A DNA stretch of 13,381 nucleotides from Actinobacteria bacterium UBA4719 (GCA_002404345.1 DHJN01000132.1:22482-35862), one strand, 5' to 3'; numbered from the stretch's first letter, positions 1 through 7,965 are shown. Notes: generated by a model from the letters alone, not told the origin. Made by a program: numbers and translations.

Positions 1-105
1 CCGCCGGCCACCGCTCCGCCGGCTACCGCTCCGCCGGCTACCGTTCCTCCGGCTACCGTTCCTCCGGCTACCGCTCCACCCGCTACCGCTCCGCCGGCCA
101 CCACC
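1..105. repeat. 15-bp tandem repeat, seven units
   Basis: Seven head-to-tail 15-bp units of the type CCGCCGGCTACCGCT run from the left edge to about 105 and probably continue outside the window. Units differ mainly at positions that are third codon bases in the plus frame (ccg/cct/cca, gct/gcc), with one recurring gct-to-gtt change (Ala to Val). The period is a multiple of three, so unit gain or loss would keep the reading frame. Confidence 0.85.
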
Positions 106-300
106 CTGCCGGCCACGTGCGTGCCCGACCCCACACCGCCGATCCTGTGCCCGACGCCAACGCCAGCGCCGGACCCCTGCCTGCCCGACCCAACACAACC
201 CACCCCGCCGCCAGCACCTGCTGCCCCACCGTTAACGCCACCAGTAGTCGACAGCTGCACCATCGTGCCGCTGGTCTCGACGGCCACCCCCACCGCCTGA
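1..300 (+). CDS. 3' end of a Pro/Thr/Ala-rich repeat protein (partial)
   Basis: The frame is open from the first base to a TGA at 298-300 and gives 99 residues; its start lies outside the window. The first 35 residues are seven pentapeptides of the form Pro-Pro-Ala-Thr-(Ala/Val/Thr). A Pro/Thr-rich stretch with five cysteines follows (CVPDPTPP, LCPTPTPAP, PCLPDPTQP, VDSCTIVP), ending in STATPTA. Such tails are usual in exported or cell-wall linked actinobacterial proteins, but no domain, sorting signal or helix is visible, so I give no function. One TTA codon is present. The opposite strand is also open here (an ATG at 317 running left off the window, Gly/Ala/Val-rich). The two frames share their wobble positions, so the synonymous pattern of the repeats does not decide between them. 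I prefer the plus frame for its composition and its stop just before a hairpin. Confidence 0.45.
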   Translation, partial: PPATAPPATAPPATVPPATVPPATAPPATAPPATTLPATCVPDPTPPILCPTPTPAPDPCLPDPTQPTPPPAPAAPPLTPPVVDSCTIVPLVSTATPTA

Positions 301-327
301 CGCCCCCACCGCCTCATGCCCCCCACC

Positions 328-352
328 GCCGGACGCCACGGGGTCGTCCGGC
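328..352. terminator. Hairpin between convergent gene ends
   Basis: GCCGGACG (328-335) and CGTCCGGC (345-352) form a perfect 8-bp stem with a 9-nt loop. It lies between the stop of the plus-strand frame (300) and the stop of the minus-strand micro-ORF (355), so it could end transcription from both sides. There is no T-run on either side, which is common for actinobacterial terminators but lowers certainty. Confidence 0.5.
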
Positions 353-354
353 TC

Positions 355-441
355 TCAACGAACCAGCTGCCCCGCCAGGACCGCCACCAACATCACGGCC
401 AGTGCGACAAGCACGATTCCACGGCGAAACCTGGGCGTCAT
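355..441 (-). CDS. 28-aa single-helix membrane peptide coupled to the MFS gene
   Basis: An ATG at 441-439 shares one base with the TGA stop of the MFS gene (TGATG) and opens a 28-residue frame ending in TGA at 357-355. The peptide begins MTPRFRRGIVLV. It has a basic N-terminus (three Arg in the first seven residues) followed by about 18 hydrophobic residues (Ile9 to about Ala24) and a short polar end, GQLVR. That is the layout of a one-pass inner-membrane micro-protein with its basic end in the cytoplasm. The stop-start overlap means ribosomes finishing the transporter could reinitiate here, giving matched synthesis. A role as a small partner or stabiliser of the exporter is inference; I do not recognise a named family. 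The chief doubt is chance, since a hydrophobic 28-codon frame can arise in GC-rich DNA, but the exact overlap and the basic-then-hydrophobic order favour a real gene. Confidence 0.55.
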   Translation of the reverse strand: MTPRFRRGIVLVALAVMLVAVLAGQLVR

Positions 442-1727
442 CAGCTGGCGACCTCAGGCACTGGCTCGCTGATCTCACCGCGGATGACACTCAACCGGGG
501 CCGGTCCTGGCGTTCGTACCTCACGTGCATGTTCTCGCTGCGCACGAGATACAGCATGGCAGCAAAGACGGCCAGACCTGTGGCGACACTGCCAATCAGG
601 ATGGTCCAGCGGGGCCCCCAGGCCGAACCGATCCACCCGATCAGTGGTGCGCCCAGCGGCGTGCCGCCCATGAACAACGCCATGTAGAGCGCCATGACCC
701 GACCGCGCATGGCTGGGTCGACACTGAGCTGGACCATGGAGTTCGCCGTGGTCAGGACAGTCAGTGCTGACAGCCCGACCGGGATCAGCAGAACCGCAAA
801 CCAGACGTAAGACGGGGCGAGCGCGGCCGCCGCTGATGCCACGCCGAACGCGGCGTAGGCAACCAGAAGGATGCGCAGACGAGGGTGCGGGCGCCGCGCG
901 GAGAGGAGCGCCGCCGACAGCGATCCGACTGCCATGATCGAGCCCAGGAGCCCATAAGCACCTGCGCCCTGGTGGAACACAGCAGTGGCCATGAGCGCGG
1001 TGGTCATCTGGAAGTTCATCCCGAAGGTGCCCAGGACGAAGACGAGCGCCATGATCAGCACGATGTCGGGACGACCGCGGACATAGCGAAGCCCCTCACG
1101 AACTTGTCCCTTTCCGCGTTGGCGCGGAGAGGGATTCAGCTCACCAGGCCGCATCCTCGACAGTGCGAACAGCACCGCCACGAAGCTGAGCGTGTTGACG
1201 AAGAAGGCCGGGCCGGTGTCGAAGCCGGCAATGACCAGACCCGCCACACCGGGCCCGATGAGGCGCGCTCCGTTGAAGGACGCGCTGTTGAGGCCCACGG
1301 CGTTGCTCAGCGACTCGTGCGGCACCATCTCCGAGACGAAGGTCTGGCGGGCCGGGTTGTCCAGGGCCGTGGCGACTCCTTGGGCGAAAGCCAGCAGGTA
1401 GATGTGCCAGAGCTGGACGGCGCCGGTGACGACCAGAACGCCGGTGAGCAGCGACGTCAGGGCCAGCGCACTCTGGGTGCAGAACAGGATGCGGCGTTTG
1501 GGAAAGCGGTCGGCGATCATCCCCCCGATCGGCGCACACAGCGCGAGAGGGGCGAACTGCAGCCCTGTCACGATGCCGAGCGCCACGGAGGAGTGCGGGG
1601 TCAGCTGAGTCAGAACCAGCCAGTCCTGCGCGACCCGGCCCATCCAGGTCCCGGTGTTGGAGATGAGAGCACCAGCGGCAAAGACGCGGTAGTTGTAGAT
1701 CGACAGGGAGGCGAAGGTGGGGCTCAT
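441..1727 (-). CDS. MFS exporter of the MFS_3 (EntS-like) family
   Basis: A 428-residue integral membrane protein with about 12 hydrophobic segments. It belongs with the MFS_3 group that includes enterobactin exporter EntS and many actinobacterial drug or siderophore effluxers. The loop between helices 2 and 3 carries the MFS motif GGMIADRFPKRR (68-79), and a related MRGRVMALYMALFMGG loop lies in the second half. The conserved TALDNPARQTFVSEMVP and LNSASFNGARLIGPG segments are typical of this group. Transport would be driven by the proton gradient; the substrate cannot be read from sequence. Its ATG overlaps the marR stop (ATGA, 1724-1727), so the two genes are translationally coupled. The C-terminal 30 residues are hydrophilic, and the stop overlaps a membrane micro-ORF. 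Regulation is probably through MarR, with the substrate or a mimic as ligand (inference). Confidence 0.93.
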   Translation of the reverse strand: MSPTFASLSIYNYRVFAAGALISNTGTWMGRVAQDWLVLTQLTPHSSVALGIVTGLQFAPLALCAPIGGMIADRFPKRRILFCTQSALALTSLLTGVLVVTGAVQLWHIYLLAFAQGVATALDNPARQTFVSEMVPHESLSNAVGLNSASFNGARLIGPGVAGLVIAGFDTGPAFFVNTLSFVAVLFALSRMRPGELNPSPRQRGKGQVREGLRYVRGRPDIVLIMALVFVLGTFGMNFQMTTALMATAVFHQGAGAYGLLGSIMAVGSLSAALLSARRPHPRLRILLVAYAAFGVASAAAALAPSYVWFAVLLIPVGLSALTVLTTANSMVQLSVDPAMRGRVMALYMALFMGGTPLGAPLIGWIGSAWGPRWTILIGSVATGLAVFAAMLYLVRSENMHVRYERQDRPRLSVIRGEISEPVPEVAS

Positions 1728-2236
1728 TCGCTGGCCAGCCGGGTGAGGATCGCGCTGGCCCTGACCAGCACCTCACGGTCGTCCGCGCTGATCCCCTTGA
1801 GCCTTGTCGCCATCCAGGCATCGCGTTTTCGGCGAGTCTCTTGGAGCAGCAGCAGTCCCCGCGCCGTCAGCGAGATGAAGACCTGGCGGCCATCCAGCGG
1901 GTCGTCCTGGCGGGTGACGAGCCCGTCCCCGACCAGCGCCGCGACGGTGCGGGTCATGCTCGGAGGGCTGACGCGTTCGATCTCGGCGAGCTTGCGCGGT
2001 GTCAACGCGGTGTCCTCGAGTCGCGCCATGACGCTGAGCTGGTGGGGCGCCACGACCTGGATGCTCTCGAAGCGGACCCGTCGACTGATTCGCATGCACG
2101 CCAAGCGCAGATCGCTCGCGAGGTGTGCGAGCGACGTGGGCTGAGCGCTCCGGGTTGTTGCGTTCCGGGTTGTTGCGTTCCGGGTTCTTGCGTTCTGAGT
2201 TGTTGCGTTCTGGGTTGTTCGAGTCCTGGGTGGCAT
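1724..2236 (-). CDS. MarR-family transcriptional regulator
   Basis: A 170-residue winged-helix repressor. Residues about 66-135 contain the MarR core: a helix-turn-helix (LTPRKLAEIERVSPPSMTRT), then GLVTRQDDPLDGRQ, which is the wing with the family's DPxDGR motif. Helical flanks supply the dimer interface. The ATG at 2236 is preceded by GGAAGGAG, a good Shine-Dalgarno although only 3 nt away. The first 31 residues are a low-complexity tail of five-residue repeats (RNATT, QNATT), absent from ordinary MarR proteins and probably disordered. A shorter form starting internally is possible. It is the first gene of a three-gene unit with the exporter and the membrane peptide; a palindrome upstream suggests it represses its own operon until a ligand binds. 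Confidence 0.92.
   Translation of the reverse strand: MPPRTRTTQNATTQNARTRNATTRNATTRSAQPTSLAHLASDLRLACMRISRRVRFESIQVVAPHQLSVMARLEDTALTPRKLAEIERVSPPSMTRTVAALVGDGLVTRQDDPLDGRQVFISLTARGLLLLQETRRKRDAWMATRLKGISADDREVLVRASAILTRLASE
2151..2225. repeat. 15-bp tandem repeat inside the marR 5' end
   Basis: Five 15-bp units based on CGGGTTGTTGCGTTC (plus strand): 2151-2165, 2166-2180, 2181-2195, 2196-2210 and a degenerate 2211-2225. The first two are identical and later ones differ at one to several bases. In the marR frame they encode the pentapeptides RNATT/RNART/QNATT. The region is less GC-rich than its surroundings. The in-frame period suggests growth by slippage. Confidence 0.85.
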
Positions 2237-2254
2237 GAGCTCCTTCCGGCCTAC

Positions 2255-2280
2255 TTAGCCTAACTCATTACCCAGGCTAA
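2255..2280 (-). promoter_or_regulatory. Putative MarR operator over the marR promoter
   Basis: TTAGCCT (2255-2261) and AGGCTAA (2274-2280) are perfect inverted repeats separated by 12 bp, upstream of marR. Read on the minus strand, TAGGCT (2262-2257) fits an actinobacterial TAnnnT -10 and lies inside the palindrome, so a bound dimer would block RNA polymerase. The predicted transcript would begin near 2250-2249 with a short leader carrying GGAAGGAG. No good -35 is visible. The half-site TTAG/CTAA with A/T-rich ends is usual for MarR sites. That MarR binds here is inference from position and symmetry. Confidence 0.5.
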
Positions 2281-2292
2281 CTATTCCGGGCG

Positions 2293-3790
<1,498 letters not shown>

Positions 3791-3797
3791 GGCGCAC

Positions 3798-3803
3798 AGC
3801 GTA
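3798..3803 (-). promoter_or_regulatory. -10 box of a leaderless promoter for the permease
   Basis: On the minus strand TACGCT is followed by exactly 7 nt and then the ATG at 3790, so transcription would start at the A of the start codon. No Shine-Dalgarno is present, which agrees with a leaderless transcript, a common arrangement in Actinomycetota. A TTGAAC lies 13 bp upstream, too close for an ideal -35. Confidence 0.6.
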
Positions 3804-3838
3804 GGGCGTCGGCGGCGTTCAACTGCCCGGGGGACACA

Positions 3839-3844
3839 TAGGCT
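3839..3844 (+). promoter_or_regulatory. -10 box of a leaderless promoter for the DUF2530 gene
   Basis: TAGGCT is followed by 7 nt (TGCCGGT) and the GTG start at 3852, mirroring the divergent promoter 35 bp away. TTCAAC at 3818-3823 is a weak -35 candidate at 15 bp spacing and overlaps the TTGAAC of the opposite promoter. No ribosome-binding site is present. Confidence 0.6.
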
Positions 3845-3851
3845 TGCCGGT

Positions 3852-4145
3852 GTGAGTCCCGAAGAGCCGCAACCGCTTGCCAGCGACACCGCTCGAATTC
3901 TCGAGATCGGTATCGCCCTCTGGAGCGTTGCGCTCGTGGTCAGCCTGCTCGTGCCGACGCTGCATCAGCTCGGGCGGCAGTGGTGGCCGTGGGCGTGCGT
4001 CGCGGGCATCGTGGGCGGCGGGCTCGCGCTGCTGTACATCCGTCGCGGCCGCGGAAACGCCTCAGGCGCTCATCTTCCGGCACGATCCTCGCGACCGGTG
4101 GATGGTCCTACCGGCGGTGTCCGACGCCGGTCAGGTCCTGGCTGA
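3852..4145 (+). CDS. DUF2530-type small membrane protein
   Basis: The 97-residue protein starts at GTG 3852 (reads MSPEEPQPLASDTARILEIG). It has two hydrophobic segments, about IGIALWSVALVVSLLVPTLH (20-39) and WPWACVAGIVGGGLALLYI (46-64), followed by a basic RRGRGN stop-transfer stretch and a polar tail. The order of a short acidic/polar N-terminus, helix, Trp-rich turn and helix fits DUF2530, a small actinobacterial membrane family of unknown function. I assign it by recalled pattern, not alignment. The tail after RGRGN (about 30 residues) is longer than I expect for the family. The frame is open further upstream to an ATG at 3663, but that overlaps the permease gene, and the leaderless promoter fixes GTG 3852. 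It diverges from the permease and converges on DUF3027. Confidence 0.8.
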   Translation: MSPEEPQPLASDTARILEIGIALWSVALVVSLLVPTLHQLGRQWWPWACVAGIVGGGLALLYIRRGRGNASGAHLPARSSRPVDGPTGGVRRRSGPG

Positions 4146-4151
4146 CCCGGC
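4126..4151. terminator. Hairpin at the convergent DUF2530/DUF3027 ends
   Basis: GCCGGTCAG (4126-4134) pairs with CTGACCCGGC (4142-4151) with one bulged C, around a 7-nt loop. It spans the DUF2530 stop and lies 13 bp from the DUF3027 stop, so it may serve both strands. No T-run follows. Confidence 0.4.
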
Positions 4152-4164
4152 AGAACCAGTTCGT

Positions 4165-4899
4165 TCAGACCAGATCGATGGCAAACTCGTCGAGCACAGG
4201 CTCCTCGGCGGGCTTGGGGTCCTCGCGGACAAGGTCAACTTCGCTGTGCGCGCCGCAACCATGGTCAAGGCTCACGACGCGACCGTCGGAAGGCGACCAG
4301 GCGTTGGCGCATACGCCAAAAAAAGAGCGAAGTGCACCCGGCATCGGCAGGAAGAAGCCACACGATGAACAGGGCGCAGTGGCCTTTTCGGCGACCGGCG
4401 ACGTGGGGCCGGCGTCCCCGCGATACCAACGTTCGGCTGCTTCCTCACGGCCCTCGGCGGACAGGACACGCTTGCGACCCAGCCCGAGCTCCCACTGCGC
4501 CGCCTCGTCGACGTCCTCGTCGCCGGTGGCCTCATAACCTGGCTCAAGGCGCTGGTCGTCCTCGATGTAGGGCAGAACGTCGCCTGCCCCGAGGTCGCCG
4601 GGAGCGAGCCGCTGGTCGTAGGGCAGCCACTCGGGCGAGAGCAGCGCGCCCTCTCCCGGCACGAGGTTGGTCTCGCAGACCGTTGCCTTCTTGCCGCGTG
4701 GCACGCGCGCGACGGTGATTGCCCAACGCCAACCCGGGTACGCCGCAGCGGTGCACGCGAAGTAGTGGGTTGCGAGGCGCTCGTTGTCCATCACGGCACC
4801 AAGGTGCTCGCCGACCGTGCCCCCTTCGGCGATGCCTTGGGCGGCCTCACGCGCCTCGTTGGTCGCGGCGAGCAGGATGGCATCGTCCTTGATCGCCAT
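4165..4899 (-). CDS. DUF3027 family protein with four-cysteine motif
   Basis: A 244-residue soluble protein with no signal peptide or membrane helix. It matches the actinobacterial DUF3027 pattern as I recall it: MAIKDDAILLAATNEAREAA at the start, then HYFACTAAAYPGWRWAITVARV (45-66), LLSPEWLPYDQRLAPGDLG, an acidic middle, and a C-terminal cysteine-rich part. The four cysteines at 177, 180, 197 and 215 (CxxC, then C, then C in HGCGAHSE) could bind a metal, most likely zinc; this is inference. I chose ATG 4899, four bases after the stop of the cold-shock gene. An ATG at 4938 in the same frame would overlap that gene and adds only a Ser/Arg-rich stretch. The tight spacing implies one transcript with the cold-shock gene. 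The function of the family is unknown to me; an RNA- or transcription-related role is only suggested by its partner. Confidence 0.87.
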   Translation of the reverse strand: MAIKDDAILLAATNEAREAAQGIAEGGTVGEHLGAVMDNERLATHYFACTAAAYPGWRWAITVARVPRGKKATVCETNLVPGEGALLSPEWLPYDQRLAPGDLGAGDVLPYIEDDQRLEPGYEATGDEDVDEAAQWELGLGRKRVLSAEGREEAAERWYRGDAGPTSPVAEKATAPCSSCGFFLPMPGALRSFFGVCANAWSPSDGRVVSLDHGCGAHSEVDLVREDPKPAEEPVLDEFAIDLV

Positions 4900-4903
4900 C
4901 GCG

Positions 4904-5305
4904 TCAGGCGCCCGTCTCGAGCTGGCCCGCGATCCCACGCAACACTTTGGCGACCTTGGCCGCCGTGGCCTTGTCGGGGTACCTACCCCGGTGCAGCGTG
5001 GTGGAGACGCTGTCGAGGAGCTTGATCACGTCCTCCAGGATGACCGTCAGGTCCTCCGGCGACGTACGGTTCTTGGCTGCGACGGATGCAGACACTGACG
5101 GCAAGGGGTCAAGAACGCGCACCGACAGAGCCTGCGCGCCGCGCCTGCCCTCGACGACGCCGAACTCCACCCGGGTGCCGCCCTTGAGCGTCGAGATGCC
5201 CTCGGGCAACGCGTCCGCATGCAGGAACACGTCAGCGCCCTCGTCATCGCTGAGGAAGCCGAAGCCCTTCTCGGCGTCATACCACTTGACCTTGCCTACA
5301 GGCAC
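4904..5305 (-). CDS. Cold-shock domain protein, CspB-type with C-terminal extension
   Basis: The 133-residue protein begins MPVGKVKWYDAEKGFGFL (GTG start). The cold-shock domain spans residues 1-67 with RNP1 KGFGFL (13-18) and RNP2 DVFLHA (25-30), the aromatic surface that binds single-stranded RNA or DNA. A second, helical part follows: SPEDLTVILEDVIKLLDSV, then GRYPDKATAAKVAKVLRGIAGQLE. This two-part layout and length match the longer actinobacterial CspB proteins, not the 67-residue CspA type. GTG 5305 is preceded by AGAGGTGG at good distance. Upstream ATGs at 5323 and 5383 are in frame but add residues not seen before the GKVKWYD core. It probably acts as an RNA chaperone and is co-transcribed with the DUF3027 gene 4 bp downstream. 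Confidence 0.92.
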   Translation of the reverse strand: MPVGKVKWYDAEKGFGFLSDDEGADVFLHADALPEGISTLKGGTRVEFGVVEGRRGAQALSVRVLDPLPSVSASVAAKNRTSPEDLTVILEDVIKLLDSVSTTLHRGRYPDKATAAKVAKVLRGIAGQLETGA

Positions 5306-5382
5306 AGCCCACCTCTTGCTCATTGGTCGGCCGCCACCCCACCTGAGGGCACGGCACGATCGCGCGCGTTGCGCTGAACACA

Positions 5383-5388
5383 AGGCTA
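5383..5388 (-). promoter_or_regulatory. Possible -10 box for the cold-shock gene
   Basis: TAGCCT on the minus strand lies about 78 bp before the GTG start and just after the stop of the upstream membrane-protein gene. It would give a leader of about 70 nt. The -35 region is poor, and transcription from upstream genes may also contribute. Confidence 0.3.
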
Positions 5389-5392
5389 GCCG

Positions 5393-6115
5393 TTACTGCC
5401 GAGAGGTTTTGCCAGCCATCACCGTGATGGCCACCTTGTCGGAAGCACGAGCCAGGACGAACGCCTGCCCACCCTTGACGGCATCGCCCCGGTTGGCGGT
5501 TGTCGCGGAGCTGAGTCCGTAGGTGCCCGTGAAGCCATCCGAGCTCTTCAGGCTGATCGAGGTGTCGCTGACGGCGGTGACCTCGCCTCGCTGGAACACC
5601 AGCGACTGGACCGAACCGTTGGCGGACGCGGTCACCGCGCCATGTAGGGCCGTGCCACCGAGGAAGCCTCCGAGCCCGCCCGGACCGTGGGCCCGACCAC
5701 CTTGCGTACCCGGCGTACCGGGTAGGTGTCGGTGGTTCCCGCCGTTCGCGCCAGGCCCCTGGTCGAAGCCCTGGCCGCCATTTTGGTCTTGGCGGTCTTG
5801 GCCACGAGAGAAGCCATCCTGTCGGTTCCCCACCAGGTTGAACCGGTCGTGGAGACGCAGGACGGCAAAGGTGGCTACGCCGACTCCGAGAAGCATCAGG
5901 ACCACAAGAGCGGCCGCACCTAACCCGAGCGCCCAACGCCCGCGAGGGGTCGATGTTGCCCGCCTCCACGGGTTCCCCTTGGGCGGGCGCGGCGGTGTGG
6001 CCGGGATGCTGGAGGCGGCCGGCATCTGCTGCGTCGCTGGGTTGCCCTCTCCCTGCGGATTGGACGGACCGCCGGTCGGCTGGTTGGGCGGCTGTGCGGG
6101 AGGCTGCTCTGTCAT
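5393..6115 (-). CDS. One-helix membrane protein with Pro-rich tail and DUF5666-like extracellular domain
   Basis: A 240-residue protein. Residues 1-50 are Pro/Gln-rich ([15 protein letters not shown]), [10 protein letters not shown] forms a basic edge, and residues 61-87 form one transmembrane helix ([20 protein letters not shown]). Residues 90-155 are a Gly/Gln/Asn-rich linker outside the membrane. Residues about 160-235 form a small beta-rich domain ([20 protein letters not shown], then [19 protein letters not shown]). That domain resembles DUF5666-like modules, which read as an OB-like barrel; the assignment is tentative. The start ATG 6115 has GAAAGGAA at 6-7 nt. The N-terminal Pro-rich tail plus single helix plus outer domain is a common Gram-positive envelope layout. 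It is 109 bp downstream of the acyl-CoA synthetase gene on the same strand, probably with its own promoter. Function unknown. Confidence 0.82.
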   Translation of the reverse strand: MTEQPPAQPPNQPTGGPSNPQGEGNPATQQMPAASSIPATPPRPPKGNPWRRATSTPRGRWALGLGAAALVVLMLLGVGVATFAVLRLHDRFNLVGNRQDGFSRGQDRQDQNGGQGFDQGPGANGGNHRHLPGTPGTQGGRAHGPGGLGGFLGGTALHGAVTASANGSVQSLVFQRGEVTAVSDTSISLKSSDGFTGTYGLSSATTANRGDAVKGGQAFVLARASDKVAITVMAGKTSRQ

Positions 6116-6182
6116 GGTGTTCCTTTCGCTCTGCTCAGCATCCCGCCGTTGTCCGAGAGATGTCGGAGAACTCCCTGAGTGC

Positions 6183-6220
6183 TGCCTGTGAAACGAGAAA
6201 CGAGTTGCCTGTGAAACGAG
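6183..6220. repeat. Two 15-bp direct repeats upstream of the membrane-protein gene
   Basis: TGCCTGTGAAACGAG occurs at 6183-6197 and 6206-6220, a 23-bp period (about two helical turns), and AAACGAG appears a third time between them (6198-6204). They lie in the 109-bp gap between the acyl-CoA synthetase stop and the membrane-protein start, where they could be activator sites or a local duplication. No clear -10 is seen in the gap. Confidence 0.6.
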
Positions 6221-6224
6221 TAGC

Positions 6225-7871
6225 CTATGAATCCTTCTGGGTCCCCGCGAGGATCTCCACGGCTTCCGCTCGCATCTCCACCTTGCGGATCTTGCCGGTC
6301 ACCGTCATCGGGAACCCGTCGACGACATGGACGTAACGGGGCACCTTGTAGTGCGCCATCCGGCCCAGGCAGAAGGCGCGAACGCTCTCGGCGGTCAACG
6401 GTTCTGCGTCAGGACGCATCACGATCCAGGCCATCAGCTCCTCGCCGTAAATCGGGTCGGGAACGCCGACGACCTGGACGTCGGCGATGTCGGGATGGCT
6501 GTACAGGAACTCCTCGATCTCGCGCGGATACACGTTCTCACCGCCCCGGATCACCATGTCCTTGATCCGGCCGACGATCGAGACGTAGCCGTCGTCGTCC
6601 ATCCTGGCCAGGTCCTCGGTGTGCATCCAGCGCGCACTGTCGATCGCCTCGGCGGTCTTTTCCGGCTCGTTCCAGTACCCCAACATCACACTCGTGCCGC
6701 GGGTGCAGAGCTCACCCGGCTCGCCCCGGGGGACGGTTCGGCCCGTGACCGTGTCGACCACCTTGACCTCGAGGTGCGGCATGACCCGGCCAACGGTCTC
6801 GGTCCGTCGGATCAGGTCGTCGTCAACCCTGGTCATCGTCGAGACCGGCGAGGTCTCGGTCATGCCGTAGCAGATGGCGACCTCGGACATGTTCATCTCG
6901 GCCACCACGCGCTTCATCACCTCGACCGGGCAGGGCGAGCCGGCCATGATCCCCGTACGCAGCGAGGACAGGTCGTACGCCGCGAAGTCCTCGAGCGCCA
7001 GCTCGGCGATGAACATCGTGGGGACTCCGTACAGACTCGTACAGCGTTCCAGCTCAACGGCTTTGAGGGTCGCGGTAGCCTCAAAGGCGGGCGCCGGGAT
7101 CACCACGGCGGCGCCGTGGCTGGTGGCCGCGAGGTTGCCCATCACCATGCCGAAGCAGTGGTAGAACGGCACCGGCAGGCAGATCCGGTCACGTTCGGTG
7201 TAGCCCACCAGCTCGCCAACGAAGAAGGCGTTGTTCAGGATGTTGTGGTGGCTCAGCGTGGCGCCCTTGGGGAACCCCGTCGTGCCGGAGGTGTACTGGA
7301 TGTTGATCGGGTCGTCGCAGCTCAGCGTCGCCATCCGCTCGGTGAGCTGGTCCATCGACGACGCGGCGGCACCGGCCGCCACCAGCTCGTCCCAGCTGCC
7401 CTCGCCGATGTAGACGACATCGCGCAGGTCCTGGTACTGGGAGCGCACCTGCGCGATCATGGCTCGGTAGTCGGATCTCTTGGCCGCCACCGCGCTGACG
7501 AGCATGCGCATCCCCGAGTGCCCGATGACGAAGGCGAGCTCGTGACTGCGGTACGCCGGGTTGACGTTGACCAGCACCGCGCCGACCTTGGCCGTGGCGA
7601 ACTGGAGCAGGGTCCACTCCGGACAGTTCTGCGACCAGATGCCGATCCGGTCACCGGCCTCGACGCCTCTTGCCAGCAGGCCAAGAGCCAGCGCCGTGGA
7701 GTCGGCATCGAGCTCGGCGTACGTCCAACGGCGACCGCTGGGCACGTCGACCAGCGCCTCGGCATTGGGCACCCGCAACACAGTGCGCGCCAGGTTGTCC
7801 CCGATCGTGTCGCCCAACAGCGGCGTGTCGCAGGCCCCAGAGCCATAGGACGAGAGCGTTTGAGCCTGCAC
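6225..7871 (-). CDS. AMP-forming fatty-acyl-CoA synthetase
   Basis: A 548-residue member of the ANL adenylating superfamily: it activates a carboxylic acid with ATP to an acyl-AMP and then forms the CoA thioester. Visible motifs are the P-loop [11 protein letters not shown] (193-203), the A5 motif YGMTETSP (335-342), HTED (417-420), the hinge [16 protein letters not shown] (434-449) and the C-terminal catalytic lysine in [10 protein letters not shown] (Lys527). The FPKG P-loop, the PFYHCFGMV segment and the [15 protein letters not shown]-terminus resemble medium/long-chain fatty-acyl-CoA synthetases of the FadD35/YngI type. Exact chain length is not readable. The start is GTG 7871, with GGAGGAA five bases upstream; the open frame continues to 8225 but that part overlaps the divergent gene. 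Cytosolic; supplies beta-oxidation or lipid synthesis. It diverges from the helicase-associated gene with 94 bp between starts. Confidence 0.93.
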   Translation of the reverse strand: MQAQTLSSYGSGACDTPLLGDTIGDNLARTVLRVPNAEALVDVPSGRRWTYAELDADSTALALGLLARGVEAGDRIGIWSQNCPEWTLLQFATAKVGAVLVNVNPAYRSHELAFVIGHSGMRMLVSAVAAKRSDYRAMIAQVRSQYQDLRDVVYIGEGSWDELVAAGAAASSMDQLTERMATLSCDDPINIQYTSGTTGFPKGATLSHHNILNNAFFVGELVGYTERDRICLPVPFYHCFGMVMGNLAATSHGAAVVIPAPAFEATATLKAVELERCTSLYGVPTMFIAELALEDFAAYDLSSLRTGIMAGSPCPVEVMKRVVAEMNMSEVAICYGMTETSPVSTMTRVDDDLIRRTETVGRVMPHLEVKVVDTVTGRTVPRGEPGELCTRGTSVMLGYWNEPEKTAEAIDSARWMHTEDLARMDDDGYVSIVGRIKDMVIRGGENVYPREIEEFLYSHPDIADVQVVGVPDPIYGEELMAWIVMRPDAEPLTAESVRAFCLGRMAHYKVPRYVHVVDGFPMTVTGKIRKVEMRAEAVEILAGTQKDS

Positions 7872-7884
7872 AGTTCCTCCGCGG

Positions 7885-7906
7885 GGACGAGGGTCGGTCC
7901 TCGCCC
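7885..7906 (-). other. Leader hairpin before the acyl-CoA synthetase start
   Basis: In the minus-strand RNA, GGGCGAGG (7906-7899) can pair with CCUCGUCC (7892-7885), an 8-bp stem with one G-U pair and a 6-nt loop. It ends a few bases before the Shine-Dalgarno GGAGGAA. It may affect translation, but it does not cover the ribosome-binding site and could be a chance stem in GC-rich DNA. Confidence 0.25.
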
Positions 7907-7952
7907 ATCCTCGCACCGCCCGTTGGGGGGCAAGCCAGAGGCTACGGGCAAC

Positions 7953-7958
7953 TACCGT
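7953..7958 (+). promoter_or_regulatory. -10 box of a leaderless promoter for the helicase-associated gene
   Basis: TACCGT is followed by 7 nt (ATGACGT) and the GTG start at 7966, the same geometry as the two leaderless promoters near 3.8 kb. No Shine-Dalgarno and no convincing -35 are present. Confidence 0.55.
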
Positions 7959-7965
7959 ATGACGT

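Noticed and set aside
1..105. CRISPR-like array
   Set aside because: Units are 15 bp, contiguous with no spacers and in frame with a Pro-rich protein.
117..770. Plus-strand frame of 217 codons at the left end
   Set aside because: Overlaps the repeat-bearing frame and the MFS 3' end; composition is random His/Arg/Pro-rich.
885..2144. Long plus-strand open frame (419 codons) across the MFS and marR genes
   Set aside because: It is antisense to two clear genes. Its product is Arg/Glu/Gln/His-rich with no domain, the usual shadow of high-GC coding DNA.
3791..3889. N-terminal extension of the permease to an ATG at 3889
   Set aside because: It overlaps the DUF2530 start, and the -10 box lies inside it; ATG 3790 fits the leaderless promoter.
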